Assembly (NCBI GenBank): GCA_018061755.1
Contig: JAGOTP010000001.1
Span: 62,001-126,000 of the forward strand
From: Patescibacteria group bacterium
Lineage (GTDB): Bacteria; Patescibacteriota; Patescibacteriia; 2-12-FULL-60-25
Length of the DNA stretch: 64,000 bases
Direction: 5' to 3'
In this document: piece after piece, positions 18,548-27,956 of the stretch
Numbering within the stretch: position 1 is the first letter of the stretch
Layout of the letters: every line of letters starts with the position of its first letter
Notes under the pieces: generated by a model
Told to the model about the DNA's origin: nothing
Databases searched by the model: none
The model's input: only the letters and a program-made list of their open reading frames with translations
Translations under genes and position numbers: made by a program

Positions 18548-19270
18548 ATGGCTCGTCATTCCAAATGGCATAAAGTACGGCAATTTAAAGGAGCGATCGA
18601 TGCCAAGCGATCGGCGTCGTTTACGAAATTGGCGCGTGAGATCACGGTGGCAGCCCGTGAAAAGGGTGCAGATCCGGTTATGAATGCTGGATTAAGAGCG
18701 GCGATTGATCGGGCGCGCGATGCTTCGATGCCGAAAGACAATATTGAACGAGCCATTCAAAAAGGAGTGGGTGGAGCAGGGGAGGGCCAGATCGAGGCGT
18801 TGACCTATGAAGCGTATGCCCCAGGCGGGACAGCACTCATCATTGAATGTCTGACGGATAGCCGTAACCGCACGGCCAATGATGTGAAGCATCTGCTTTC
18901 CAAGAATGGGGGAACGTTGGCGATGGCGGGAGCAGTGACCTATCTTTTTGATCGTGTCGGAGTCGTACGTTTTTCGGGAAAACTGCCGAGCAACCAACAA
19001 GAGGAACAGGAATTGGTGTTGATCGATGCCGGTGCGTCAGACGTGCAGACGTTAGACGAGGAAACGGAAATTCGTTCTGCGCCAACAGAATTGGCGGCGA
19101 TTGCACAGGCGGTAACTAGTCTTGGCTATAAAGCGACGACGGTTGAAATGGAATGGATCCCAAAGACCTTGGTTGAGACCGATGAAGCAATCGGAACGGC
19201 CGTGGCTGAACTGATTGAACTTCTTGAAGCGCATGACGATGTAACACGTGTCTATAGCAATTTAGCCTAA
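18548..19270 (+). CDS. YebC/PmpR-family protein
   Basis: Protein of 240 aa with the family start MARHSKWHKVRQFKGAIDAKR, the GADPVMNAGLRAAIDRARDASMPKDNIERAI block and the YEAYAPGGTALIIECLTDSRNRT block. Members act as transcription regulators or, as shown for YebC and TACO1, help ribosomes through difficult sequences such as proline runs. It lies just upstream of ruvC, the usual partner of yebC, with one frameshifted gene between. Confidence 0.92.
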   Translation: MARHSKWHKVRQFKGAIDAKRSASFTKLAREITVAAREKGADPVMNAGLRAAIDRARDASMPKDNIERAIQKGVGGAGEGQIEALTYEAYAPGGTALIIECLTDSRNRTANDVKHLLSKNGGTLAMAGAVTYLFDRVGVVRFSGKLPSNQQEEQELVLIDAGASDVQTLDEETEIRSAPTELAAIAQAVTSLGYKATTVEMEWIPKTLVETDEAIGTAVAELIELLEAHDDVTRVYSNLA

Positions 19271-19293
19271 CAGACGTGTTAGACTGGCCAAAT

Positions 19294-20428
19294 ATGGAGA
19301 CCGCAGATTTTCATTTGGGACGAACAGAGTCGAATTTTATCGTATCTGAACAAGAGAGAGCGAGATTAGATGAAATGTACGAACAACAAGGGATCACATC
19401 CGAATTCATTCAGGAACGCATGAAGATCCGTCAGCCATCCAAGATTCAAGGAGAGTCTAGTGATCCTTTGTATGAACCGACGTTTGGCCATATCGATGTG
19501 TTGTACGTGAACTCTTCTGATCCACTGAAAATTGCGCGAGAACAGTGTCAGGTACGAGGAAAGCGAGTCCTGACGGTAGCGGGCTCGGGTGAGCAGGTGC
19601 CGCTGTTCAAATTAGCCGGAGCGGAAACCGTGGATACATTTGACGTGTCTTGGGTGGCGGCTGTGTGGGGCGAATTGAAGTTACGCGCCTATCAGATCCT
19701 ATCTTTCGATGAGCTTGTGACCTGTCTTCAAGCCTGGCGGCAAGCGAGTATGGATTCGGCGGAATGGCGATGGCATCCAATGATTGATGTAAAGATTTAC
19801 CATGAGAAGCTACGACCCGTGTTATCGCGCACGGCTCGTGAGACGTTCGATTGTCTCTTGCGAGAAGATCCAGAGCATCAGTTTTCGGTGCGAGGCCAAG
19901 ATGTAAAAGCAAAACATCCTTCCGGAGCGAGTACTAGGTTACGTGGAAAAGGATCTCCTGGGAGACGGTGTTGTTTCGCGAGATACTCTTCCCGTCCTCC
20001 AGCGCGCGCTTGCTTCGGTGGAATATGCGTTTCGTTGGCAGCCTCTGGATGCAATTCAGGACGTTGGGAAGTACGATGTTCTGTATATGAGCAACATTGG
20101 TTATACGGCCAAGGAAATCATGCGAATTGTCTATCAGGTGCTACAAAGAGGTGTGAAAACGGTCTACTGTACTTTGTCTGATCGTGAGTACGTGATTTTT
20201 ATGAATGCCGCTGATCCAAAAGGACGTCATGCACGAACGCATTACGCCGTTTCCAACTTTCAAACCTCCTATATGAACCCACCGGAAACCGTCTACGAGG
20301 GCATGTTAGGCAGTCCAGATGTTTCGCCAGTCAGCGATGTAAGCCAAATGCCGATTCGGGTGCGTTTATGTGGTAATGATCAAGCAGCCGCTTGTGGAAC
20401 GCTGGTTGAAATCACACGCGCTTCCTAG
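19294..20428 (+). pseudogene. DUF3419/BtaA-like transferase gene with a frameshift
   Basis: Two overlapping frames together make one protein of about 377 residues. The first frame (from ATG 19294) has VLTVAGSGEQVPLFKLAGAE and a following ELKLRAYQILSFDEL, similar to the SAM-binding start of DUF3419/BtaA-like transferases. The second frame carries on after about 19910 with LPERVLGYVEKDLL and later DVLYMSNIGYTAKEI. The break is at the A-rich AAAAGCAAAAC (about 19906-19916); removing one A joins the halves without loss. It may be a sequencing indel, a recent mutation or a slippage site. Family assignment is tentative. Confidence 0.5.
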
Positions 20429-20430
20429 GT

Positions 20431-20925
20431 ATGCGCTTGCTTGGCATCGATCCAGGGTTCGACCGCACCGGTATCGGGATTGTTGATCATGCTGGTGGTA
20501 AAATGGCTTGGGTTTGGCATGGTTGTATCCAAACGAGTGCGAAAGATCCTTTTGCCGTGCGTTTGCAGCAGACACGCGATGGGTTGAAACAGGTTCTTGA
20601 GCGAGCCAAGCCCGATGCAGCTGTCATCGAACGATTGTTTTTCCAGAATAATGCTAAAACAGCGATCGATGTGGGGATGGCGCGCGGGGTTGCAGTTTTA
20701 GCCGTCGCAGACGCCGACGTTTTGCTACTTGAACTTACGCCAAATCAAGTGAAGCAGGGGATCGCTGGTTGGGGCGCGGCTGATAAAAAGCAGGTTCAAG
20801 AGATGGTGCAGCGTTTGCTGAAGTTGAAAGAAATACCTAAGCCAGATGATGCGGCTGATGCATTGGCGCTCGCGATTGTGGGCGGTCCTTTGGCGCAGAC
20901 AGCGCGCCTACAAACCCGTGCCTGA
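20431..20925 (+). CDS. ruvC: Holliday junction resolvase RuvC
   Basis: RuvC, 164 aa, cuts Holliday junctions symmetrically together with RuvAB. Catalytic acids Asp7 (GIDPG), Glu67 (VIERLFF) and the C-terminal DDAADALALA pair are present. ruvB is elsewhere in the window (33321-34367) and ruvA is not seen. It starts 2 nt after the frameshifted gene stop, so it is likely co-transcribed with the yebC side. Confidence 0.95.
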   Translation: MRLLGIDPGFDRTGIGIVDHAGGKMAWVWHGCIQTSAKDPFAVRLQQTRDGLKQVLERAKPDAAVIERLFFQNNAKTAIDVGMARGVAVLAVADADVLLLELTPNQVKQGIAGWGAADKKQVQEMVQRLLKLKEIPKPDDAADALALAIVGGPLAQTARLQTRA

Positions 20926-21001
20926 AGCCCACAATTCACGCTTGTCTTTTGCTTACTCGCTTGATACGATTTTTGCGTAATTTTCCTGCTTTTTCTTTCG
21001 T

Positions 21002-21643
21002 ATGCACCTGTATTGGCATGGTCTTACCTCTGTCAGAATCGAGTCGTCTTTGGGCGACACGTCTTGTAGTCTTCTCACGGATCCCTATGGTTCCGAAAGT
21101 GGTTTGCGTTTTCCGCGCACGCTTGAACCAAACGTGTTGGTGTTGTCCCATCAAAAGCACGAGTTGTTTGCGACGGATGCCTTGAAAAATCAACCTTTCC
21201 TGATCGCTGATCCGGGAGAATATGAGGTTCAGGGCGTTTTCGTGTTCGGCACGACTTTGCAAGAAGAGGGCAGTAAACATCCCTTTTCTTTGATCTATCG
21301 CTTCGAAATCGAAGGCTTGTCTGTCGGATTCTTGGGCGGCATCAACAAAGTGCCATCGGAAGAAGTCTTGGGCCGTTTGGAAAATATCGATATTCTGTTA
21401 CTACCGGTCGGTGGTGGCGACTACTTAGATGCCAAGAAGGCGGCTGAAGTTGTGCACACGCTGGAACCACGTATCGTGGTTCCCTTGGCTTTTGCTGTCG
21501 AAGGGATGACCACTTCTTTGGATTCTGTCGATGCCTTCTGCAAAGAAGTCGGTGGCAAACGTCAGGATGGAAACAAGTTGAAAATCTCACGCAAGGATTT
21601 GCCGGCCGAAGAACTGGTTGTTCAGGTGCTCGAACGGGCGTGA
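21002..21643 (+). CDS. MBL-fold metallohydrolase-like protein
   Basis: 213 aa protein with the UlaG/beta-lactamase-like layout common in CPR genomes: an opening strand pair (MHLYWHGLTSVRIES), LVLSHQKHE in place of the usual H-x-H-x-D-H, ADPGEYEVQGVFV, and DILLLPVGGGDYLDAKKAAEVV near the end. The classic metal motif is degraded to SHQKHE, so hydrolase activity is doubtful. Substrate unknown. Confidence 0.65.
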   Translation: MHLYWHGLTSVRIESSLGDTSCSLLTDPYGSESGLRFPRTLEPNVLVLSHQKHELFATDALKNQPFLIADPGEYEVQGVFVFGTTLQEEGSKHPFSLIYRFEIEGLSVGFLGGINKVPSEEVLGRLENIDILLLPVGGGDYLDAKKAAEVVHTLEPRIVVPLAFAVEGMTTSLDSVDAFCKEVGGKRQDGNKLKISRKDLPAEELVVQVLERA

Positions 21644-21685
21644 GTTGGTTGATCGGTCAGTTCGTTCTTTCCCCTCGCTCCTTTT

Positions 21686-22171
21686 ATGCCTCGCCTACGC
21701 TCTACTGCTACGCCGCCTCCCCGCCGCTCTGCGGCTGGGGCGCCACGTTCCCGTTCGGTGCGTCGCCTGACACATCCACTCAAGAAACTGGCGAAACCAA
21801 CGGTTGAGGAGCAGGAAGAGCGACTGGTAGAGCGAGAAGTTCCCAATCTCGAAGCTTTCTCACTTGATCCAAAACAAGCGCTGATCCAACGTCACGCTCA
21901 AGTGCGAGCTGAGCGAGCCTCACCTTTCCTCGGAGCGACAGCGGTTCTGATCGTTCTCATTGTCGGAGTCTGTGCCTTGGGGTTCTGGTGGTTGTTCGCT
22001 GGTTTGTTCCTCAAACAGCCATTGTCTCTTGCAACAGTCTCGCCTCAAGCTTCGTCGACGGTCCGCTTTTTCCCTGTCTCAGTTTCCTCATCTACGCCAG
22101 TTGTCTCAACTTCTACCGAACGTCGTTTGCTCTTGCCACTTAGTCCTACGTCTTCTCCTTCTCTTCGTTAA
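21686..22171 (+). CDS. Single-pass membrane protein, 161 aa, unknown
   Basis: Basic N-terminal half rich in Arg, Pro and Ala, a charged segment (EEQEERLVEREVPNLEAF), one transmembrane helix (about residues 94-114) and a Ser/Thr/Pro-rich outer tail. No family recognised. It starts 42 nt after the MBL-like gene and ends 37 nt before gyrA, so it is probably transcribed with gyrA. Confidence 0.6.
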   Translation: MPRLRSTATPPPRRSAAGAPRSRSVRRLTHPLKKLAKPTVEEQEERLVEREVPNLEAFSLDPKQALIQRHAQVRAERASPFLGATAVLIVLIVGVCALGFWWLFAGLFLKQPLSLATVSPQASSTVRFFPVSVSSSTPVVSTSTERRLLLPLSPTSSPSLR

Positions 22172-22208
22172 CCCCATCCGCTTTGCTGAAGAACTGATCT
22201 GAACCTCT

Positions 22209-24704
22209 ATGCCAGAAGAATCTCCGCTCGCTATTCCGCTCGGACGCGTTGAAGCCTCGCCTTTGGTTGAGGAAATCCAGCAATCGTTCTTGAGCTACGC
22301 CATGTCGGTTATCGTGGACCGTGCTTTGCCCGACGTTCGTGATGGTTTGAAGCCCGTGCACCGCCGCATCTTGTACTCCATGTGGTCAACGGGTTTGCGT
22401 GCGGGTTCACGTTTCAAGAAATGTGCGACCGTAGTTGGAGACGTACTGGCCAAGTATCACCCACACGGCGACTTGTCGGTCTACGACGCTTTGGCTCGTT
22501 TGGTCCAAGATTTTTCGATGCGCTATCCGCTGGTCCATGGCCAAGGAAACTTCGGTTCGATCGACGGCGACAGTCCAGCTGCCTATCGTTACACCGAGGC
22601 AAAATTACGTTCTATCGCAGAAGAATTGTTGGTTGATATTGATAAAGACACCGTTGATTTTCGTGGAAACTACGACGGTTCAACCAAAGAACCGACGGTC
22701 ATGCCGGCTAAGTTGCCAAACCTGCTTTTGAACGGAACGCTTGGCATCGCCGTTGGAATGGCGACGAATATTCCACCACATAACCTAACAGAGTTATGTA
22801 ACGCGGTTGCTGCGCTCTTGGAGAATCCGGAGGCTTCGATCGACGAACTCATGCTTCACCTCACCGGCCCTGATTTCCCAACCGGCGGCATCATTTACGA
22901 TAAGGAAGCGATTCGGATCGCCTACACGACGGGTCGTGGAGGCATCGTCATGCGCGCACGCACTGAGATCGAAGAGATGAAGAATGGTCAGTTCCGCATC
23001 GTCGTTTCCGAGATTCCATATCAAGTGAACAAGGCTACGCTGCTCGAAAAAGTCGCAGACCTGGTCAACGAAAAGAAGATCGAGGGCATCCGAGATTTAC
23101 GTGATGAATCGAACAAAGAGGGTATCCGGATCGTGGTTGAATTGAAGAAAGATGCCTATCCCAAGAAGGTCTTGAATCAACTCTTCAAGCTGACGCAGCT
23201 GCAAGACACCTTCCATGTGAACATGTTGGCGTTAGTTGATGGAATCCAGCCACGCGTGCTGACCGTCAAGAACATTTTGGAAGAGTACGTGAAGCATCGT
23301 CAGGCAGTAGTTCGTCGACGCACGCAGTATGACCTGACCCGTGCCCAGGAACGAGCGCATATTTTGGAAGGGTTGCGCATCGCTTTGCTTCACATTGACG
23401 AGATCATTGCGACGATCAAAAAATCTAAGGACAAGGATGAAGCTCGTGGCAACTTGATGACCAAGTTCAAGCTGTCTGAACTTCAGTCGATCGCAATTTT
23501 GGAAATGCGTTTGCAGGCCTTGGCCAACCTTGAACGGCTAAAGGTTGAACAAGAGTACGAAGAAAAGATGAAGCTGATCGCCGAATTGGAAGCGATTCTG
23601 AAGTCCGAAAAGCGCATGCGTGACATCATCAAAACGGAAGTCCTTGAAATCAAGGAGCGATTCGGCGATGAGCGTCGGACAACGCTTGTTCCGCACGCGC
23701 TTGGTGAGTTCTCGATGGAGGATCTGATTCCTCAGGAAGAGACGATTGTTCTTCTTACGTCTGATGGCTATGTGAAACGTTTGCCACCAGATACCTTCCG
23801 CACCCAGCATCGTGGCGGCAAAGGGGTTGTCGGTTTGGCGACCAAAGAAGACGACATGGTCTCGCAAATGATCACGACCAACACACACACCGAGATCATG
23901 TTCTTCACGAGTCGTGGTCGTGTCTTCCGCTTAAAAGCCTATGAGGTACCAGAAGGTAGCCGCACCTCAAAAGGACAGGCAATTGTGAACTTCTTACAAC
24001 TTGCTCCGAGTGAAACTGTGACGGTGACCTTGCCAATGGATGATATCGAAGGCGAGAAATATCTCGTTATGGTCACAAAAGGCGGAACGATCAAGAAATG
24101 TGCGTTAGAAGAGTTCGCGAACGTACGTCGTAGCGGTCTGATCGCCATCGGTTTGGATGAAGGTGACGATTTGATCTGGGTGAAGCCATCATCAGGTGGC
24201 GACGATATCTCGCTCGTGACGCGCCAAGGTCAGTCGATTCGTTTCTCAGAAAACGATGTACGTGCGATGGGCCGAACAGCGGCTGGTGTACGTGGCATTC
24301 GTTTGCACGATAAGGATCAGGTGGTCGGTATGGATGTCATAAATCCGACCTTGGCTGATAAAGGCAAGCTCGCGCTCTTCGTCGTGACGGCTAATGGGAT
24401 GGGCAAGCGCACGGACGTAGCTGAGTACAAGACGCAGGGTCGTGGTGGCAGCGGTATTCGCACAGCTCGTGTGACCGACAAGACGGGTGGTGTCGTCGGT
24501 GCCTATATCTCAAGCGCGGATGATGAACGCGATATTGTTCTGATTTCAAAGAAGGGGATCGTCGTCCGAACGCCATTCAAGAACACACCGCTCTTGGGTC
24601 GCGACACGCAAGGTGTAAGAATTATGCGCTTCAAGGAAGAAGGGGATACGCTCAGCACCGTGACGTTCGTCTTGCTTGATCCAGGGGTCGGATCTGAGGA
24701 ATGA
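22209..24704 (+). CDS. gyrA: DNA gyrase subunit A
   Basis: GyrA, 831 aa, the DNA-cleaving and wrapping subunit of gyrase. The winged-helix domain with RYTE (catalytic Tyr), the coiled-coil tower and the six-bladed beta-pinwheel of the C-terminal domain are complete. A GyrA-box-like QHRGGKGV supports gyrase rather than topoisomerase IV ParC. In the quinolone region HPHGD is followed by Leu89, at the position of E. coli Ser83. gyrB is not in the window. A bidirectional terminator follows. Confidence 0.93.
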   Translation: MPEESPLAIPLGRVEASPLVEEIQQSFLSYAMSVIVDRALPDVRDGLKPVHRRILYSMWSTGLRAGSRFKKCATVVGDVLAKYHPHGDLSVYDALARLVQDFSMRYPLVHGQGNFGSIDGDSPAAYRYTEAKLRSIAEELLVDIDKDTVDFRGNYDGSTKEPTVMPAKLPNLLLNGTLGIAVGMATNIPPHNLTELCNAVAALLENPEASIDELMLHLTGPDFPTGGIIYDKEAIRIAYTTGRGGIVMRARTEIEEMKNGQFRIVVSEIPYQVNKATLLEKVADLVNEKKIEGIRDLRDESNKEGIRIVVELKKDAYPKKVLNQLFKLTQLQDTFHVNMLALVDGIQPRVLTVKNILEEYVKHRQAVVRRRTQYDLTRAQERAHILEGLRIALLHIDEIIATIKKSKDKDEARGNLMTKFKLSELQSIAILEMRLQALANLERLKVEQEYEEKMKLIAELEAILKSEKRMRDIIKTEVLEIKERFGDERRTTLVPHALGEFSMEDLIPQEETIVLLTSDGYVKRLPPDTFRTQHRGGKGVVGLATKEDDMVSQMITTNTHTEIMFFTSRGRVFRLKAYEVPEGSRTSKGQAIVNFLQLAPSETVTVTLPMDDIEGEKYLVMVTKGGTIKKCALEEFANVRRSGLIAIGLDEGDDLIWVKPSSGGDDISLVTRQGQSIRFSENDVRAMGRTAAGVRGIRLHDKDQVVGMDVINPTLADKGKLALFVVTANGMGKRTDVAEYKTQGRGGSGIRTARVTDKTGGVVGAYISSADDERDIVLISKKGIVVRTPFKNTPLLGRDTQGVRIMRFKEEGDTLSTVTFVLLDPGVGSEE

Positions 24705-24730
24705 GGAGATTGAAACAAATAGAAATCAAC

Positions 24731-24760
24731 AAACGCTCTCGAATAAACGAGAGCGTTTGT
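24731..24760. terminator. Bidirectional terminator between gyrA and the convergent gene
   Basis: AAACGCTCTCG and CGAGAGCGTTT form an 11-bp perfect stem with loop AATAAA. The A and T flanks allow use on both strands. Confidence 0.85.
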
Positions 24761-24784
24761 GTAATTAAGATTCTCCTGTGGAAT

Positions 24785-25555
24785 TCATTGATCCGCCTGA
24801 AGCTGAGAGTGGGTTTTTTGGGTATCCGTTCCGTTGATTGTTCTATGCTCTGGTCGAGAAATGGCTCTCCAGTGTGCTTGTCTAGCCTGTTTCTTGAGTG
24901 ATCTCTGCGACAATCGAGGTTTTGTGGGAATTGGAGTTTCTTCGGTTTGTTTGGCTGTTTCGACTGGTTGGGCGGAAGGAGCGGGTACAGCTATTTTCTT
25001 GGGCGACAACAAAAAGACATAATAATAGCCTTCCGTTCGGTTCTCATGGGCTCTAGGTTTATTCAAACGTTGCACATTTACCGGATGTGTTTTTGTGTAA
25101 GCATTGAAATGTTCCCAAAATGCCTGCATCCCTTTGCTATACGCTTTGATTAACATGCCTAAAACATTCTCCCGGCGCCAATTGTTTAAAAGAAGTTCGT
25201 GTTGTCGCAAGGTTTTTGGAAGATGAAACAAGAATAATACATCTTTAGCGCTGATTTCACTTGGCATCTTATCCAGATTGAGATGGGCCAAGCGATCCCG
25301 TATGGTTTGAGGCGCGTCGTAGATTTCTGTCAGGGGGACGAAGAGTTGTTTTTCTTGTATGGAGCGTTGTAAGGCTGGGGCAAGGTAATGAGTCTGTTTG
25401 AGCAGATCCAGCGTCTGTTTTTCAAAAGCGAACCGTATTTCAAGTGCAAGTTCCTGGAGCGAAGAGATGAATGTCTCATGCGCTGAAAGGGATTCTCGCG
25501 TGGGCTTTTGACGCGCTTCACGCAGCTCGTTTTCCAACGATTGTTCAAATCGCAT
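24785..25555 (-). CDS. Hypothetical protein, 256 aa
   Basis: Charged, largely helical protein (LENELREARQKPTRES...; LRQHELLLNNWRRENVLGMLIKAYSKGMQAFWEHF) with a basic, Gln/Thr-rich C-terminal tail. No known family or signal peptide. The start is supported by a minus-strand promoter whose -10 ends 6 nt before the ATG, so the mRNA appears leaderless. It is divergent from the coiled-coil gene at 25634. Confidence 0.65.
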   Translation of the reverse strand: MRFEQSLENELREARQKPTRESLSAHETFISSLQELALEIRFAFEKQTLDLLKQTHYLAPALQRSIQEKQLFVPLTEIYDAPQTIRDRLAHLNLDKMPSEISAKDVLFLFHLPKTLRQHELLLNNWRRENVLGMLIKAYSKGMQAFWEHFNAYTKTHPVNVQRLNKPRAHENRTEGYYYVFLLSPKKIAVPAPSAQPVETAKQTEETPIPTKPRLSQRSLKKQARQAHWRAISRPEHRTINGTDTQKTHSQLQADQ

Positions 25556-25561
25556 ACAAGA

Positions 25562-25627
25562 AGTATAGACTGAGCGCCTGCTCGGTTAAAGGTTCCTGTT
25601 CGATTTGGATGTCCAGCGTGCTATTAT
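25562..25627. promoter_or_regulatory. Divergent pair of leaderless promoters
   Basis: Minus strand: TTTAAC (25585-25590), 17 bp, TATACT (25562-25567), then 6 nt to the ATG at 25555. Plus strand: TTCGAT (25599-25604), 17 bp, TATTAT (25622-25627), then 6 nt to the ATG at 25634. Both predict transcription starting at or within a base of the start codon. Confidence 0.7.
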
Positions 25628-25633
25628 TTTCTT

Positions 25634-26656
25634 ATGTTCAGTGGTGAAGACATAACAACCCGTAAGCCCGCACCCGTTCGCGAGCGGCCTTCGGCTGCTC
25701 CCGTCGAAGCGCAACCACCGCAACCTAAAAGTCCTGAACGACCTAAAACGCCGGTCGAAGCCATCGAACAAATCAAGCAGGAGCTAACGTTTGCAGAAAC
25801 CGGCTTTTCGGCTTGTGAAGAAAAGTTGGGACAAGTTGCTCAACGCCTGGAAGCGGTCGAGCGACGCTTTCAGAGCCTCAACAAAACCGGTGAGTCAGCC
25901 CAAACGGTTCTTTCCATCTACCAAGACGTCATCGCTGAACGCAGTCGTTTAGCGGAGCAATATGCCTCATTCCACGAGAAGAAAACAAAGTTGCGTAAAG
26001 AGTACGATCCCTTCGAGCGCGCAGCCACTGCTGTGAATCAGATCCAATCTTCGTCAGAAGCGATCACGAGCTTTCAACGACGATCGCATGAATTATGGGA
26101 TGAGCGGACAAGTCTACAAGCTCAGCTCACTTCATATGAAGCCCAAACAGCTGGACGAGAAATGGAATTACGCGCCCAACAAGTGCAGCTTCAGCAAGAA
26201 ATCCAACAACGCCAAGCGGCCTATGCCGCAACCTTAGCCGAGCGAACTACTTGGTGTGAGGCCAACAGGTTCTATTTGCCTTTGGCCTATGATGAAAACC
26301 GCAATGTTCGACCCGGATATGAACAATTTATCGCCACCTTCACGGAATCTCAAAATTGGATTCATCAGGTGAATGCTCATCTCGCTGAACCACAGAACCG
26401 AGCCGCTCAGGTTGCCGCAGAGTTGAACGGTATGGATCAGTATCGAACCGGTCTGAAGTCTGCCCTGGGCGCGACAGAACAAGAATTGAGACAAGCCATG
26501 GCCGGTGTCTCCAGTGAAGACTTGAAATTGAGACAAGCTCAGGCGGTTCAAGAGCAAGCGACGATCGAAGGCCAGGAAGCGATCTATCGGCGCATGAATC
26601 CAGCCGCTCGTTCGTCTCCAACGACAGCGACTCCCCAGGCGGGAGCTATGCATTAG
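25634..26656 (+). CDS. Coiled-coil protein, 340 aa
   Basis: A Pro/Arg/Glu-rich disordered N-terminus (about residues 10-40) is followed by long heptad-type helices rich in Gln, Glu and Ala (about 45-210 and 250-320), with a short globular part between them (WCEANRFYLPLAYDENRNVRPGYEQF). No enzyme motif or membrane helix. A structural or scaffold role is inferred. A 55-aa coiled-coil gene follows after 12 nt. Confidence 0.65.
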   Translation: MFSGEDITTRKPAPVRERPSAAPVEAQPPQPKSPERPKTPVEAIEQIKQELTFAETGFSACEEKLGQVAQRLEAVERRFQSLNKTGESAQTVLSIYQDVIAERSRLAEQYASFHEKKTKLRKEYDPFERAATAVNQIQSSSEAITSFQRRSHELWDERTSLQAQLTSYEAQTAGREMELRAQQVQLQQEIQQRQAAYAATLAERTTWCEANRFYLPLAYDENRNVRPGYEQFIATFTESQNWIHQVNAHLAEPQNRAAQVAAELNGMDQYRTGLKSALGATEQELRQAMAGVSSEDLKLRQAQAVQEQATIEGQEAIYRRMNPAARSSPTTATPQAGAMH

Positions 26657-26668
26657 CCTCTTATTTTT

Positions 26669-26836
26669 ATGATGTCCTTTCCCGAATTTACCACTCAGAT
26701 GGAAGCCCTACTCGCCGGAGTGGCTGATTTGGATGTGCGAGCAGAGCAGTTAGAGCGCCAAGTGGATCGTTTAGATGAGCAGGTAGCAACAGAAGCCAGA
26801 CAACAAGAATTGCGTCAACAAATCCAAAAGAATTAA
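26669..26836 (+). CDS. Small coiled-coil protein, 55 aa
   Basis: Begins MMSFPEFTTQMEALLAGVA and continues as one amphipathic helix with clear heptads (LERQVDRLDEQVATEARQQELRQQ). It starts 12 nt after the 340-aa coiled-coil gene and is followed at once by a terminator, which supports a two-gene operon and possible pairing of the two proteins. The second ATG (26672) is an equally possible start. Confidence 0.6.
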   Translation: MMSFPEFTTQMEALLAGVADLDVRAEQLERQVDRLDEQVATEARQQELRQQIQKN

Positions 26837-26875
26837 AAAGATCAGCGCCCATGCTTGAAGCGCTGATCTTTTTGT
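26836..26875. terminator. Terminator between convergent genes
   Basis: AAAAAGATCAGCGC and GCGCTGATCTTTTT form a 14-bp perfect stem; A and T flanks allow termination from both sides (coiled-coil operon and nrdAB). Confidence 0.88.
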
Positions 26876-26897
26876 TTCTCAACATCCCTTCGGTTGT

Positions 26898-27932
26898 CTA
26901 CCACTCGAGCGCACCACCGACCTTGTATTCCGTCACGCGTGTCTCAAAGAAGTTCTTCTCTTTGCTCAGGTCAATCGTTTCGCTCATCCAAGGGAACGGG
27001 TTCGCGACTTTGAACTGTGCGGGTAACCCAATGCGTTCCAAGCGGCGATCGGCGATATATTCGATGTACTGGCGGAAGCTCTGGGCATTCATGCCGAAGA
27101 TGCCCTTTGGGAAAGCTGTATCAGCGAATGTGTATTCCAGGCACGCTGCTTTCTTCACAAGATCGATGATGTGCGCTTGGAATTCCGGTGTCCAAAGTTC
27201 CGGCTGTTCCGATTTGATGCTGTTGATCATTTCGATGCCGAAGTTCAGATGTTGTGATTCGTCGCGCATGATGTACTCGATCTGTTCAGCTGAACCCACC
27301 AACTTGTTCTGACGCTTGAAGCCCAGGATCACGGCGAAAGAACTATAGAAGAAAATGCCCTCCATGATGAGCGAGAAGACGATCATGTTCTCCAAGAACT
27401 TCTGATCTTGAGCAAACGTGCCGGTCTTGAAGTGTGGATCGAAGATCCCGTCGTTGAAGCTCAAGATGAAACTGTCTTTGTTGTAGATACTTTCGACCTC
27501 GCGATACATGTTGAAGATCTCGCTGCCATCCAGCGCCAACGATTCAACGATGTACTGATAGGCGTGGGTGTGAATGGCTTCTTCGTAGGCTTGGCGAAGC
27601 AAGTACAAACGACATTCTGGTGAGGTGATGTGTTTGTAGGTAGCGAGAACCAGGTTGTTGGCGGCAATTGAGTCGGCGGTTGTGAAGAAGCCGAGCACCG
27701 TTTTGAAGGCGCGGCGTTCATCTTCGGTTAAGACGTCTTTCGAGCGCCACTGCTCGACGTCTTTCTGCATGTTGATCTCAGTCGGTAGCCAGTGGTTGGC
27801 GTTACCGACGTTGTAGGCATCCCAGGCGAACGTGTGACGCATGGGATAGAGCTGCACGACGTCAGCGTCCAAGCCGTTGATCACGCGACGTTGGTTGATG
27901 CTGACACGATTGGAGGTAAGAGTGATGGGCAT
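26898..27932 (-). CDS. nrdB: Ribonucleotide reductase small subunit (class I)
   Basis: 344 aa. NrdB holds the dinuclear metal centre and tyrosyl radical that start ribonucleotide reduction in NrdA. Ligand positions are readable: Asp in TADSIAANN, E-x2-H in EEAIHTHAY, Glu in LIMEGIFFY, and E-x2-H in RDESQHLNF. The Tyr four residues after the first His (H-T-H-A-Y) is the expected radical site. It lies 24 nt after nrdA and is co-transcribed under the NrdR boxes. Confidence 0.95.
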   Translation of the reverse strand: MPITLTSNRVSINQRRVINGLDADVVQLYPMRHTFAWDAYNVGNANHWLPTEINMQKDVEQWRSKDVLTEDERRAFKTVLGFFTTADSIAANNLVLATYKHITSPECRLYLLRQAYEEAIHTHAYQYIVESLALDGSEIFNMYREVESIYNKDSFILSFNDGIFDPHFKTGTFAQDQKFLENMIVFSLIMEGIFFYSSFAVILGFKRQNKLVGSAEQIEYIMRDESQHLNFGIEMINSIKSEQPELWTPEFQAHIIDLVKKAACLEYTFADTAFPKGIFGMNAQSFRQYIEYIADRRLERIGLPAQFKVANPFPWMSETIDLSKEKNFFETRVTEYKVGGALEW

Positions 27933-27956
27933 ATACGAACCAAGGGAACAAGGAAC

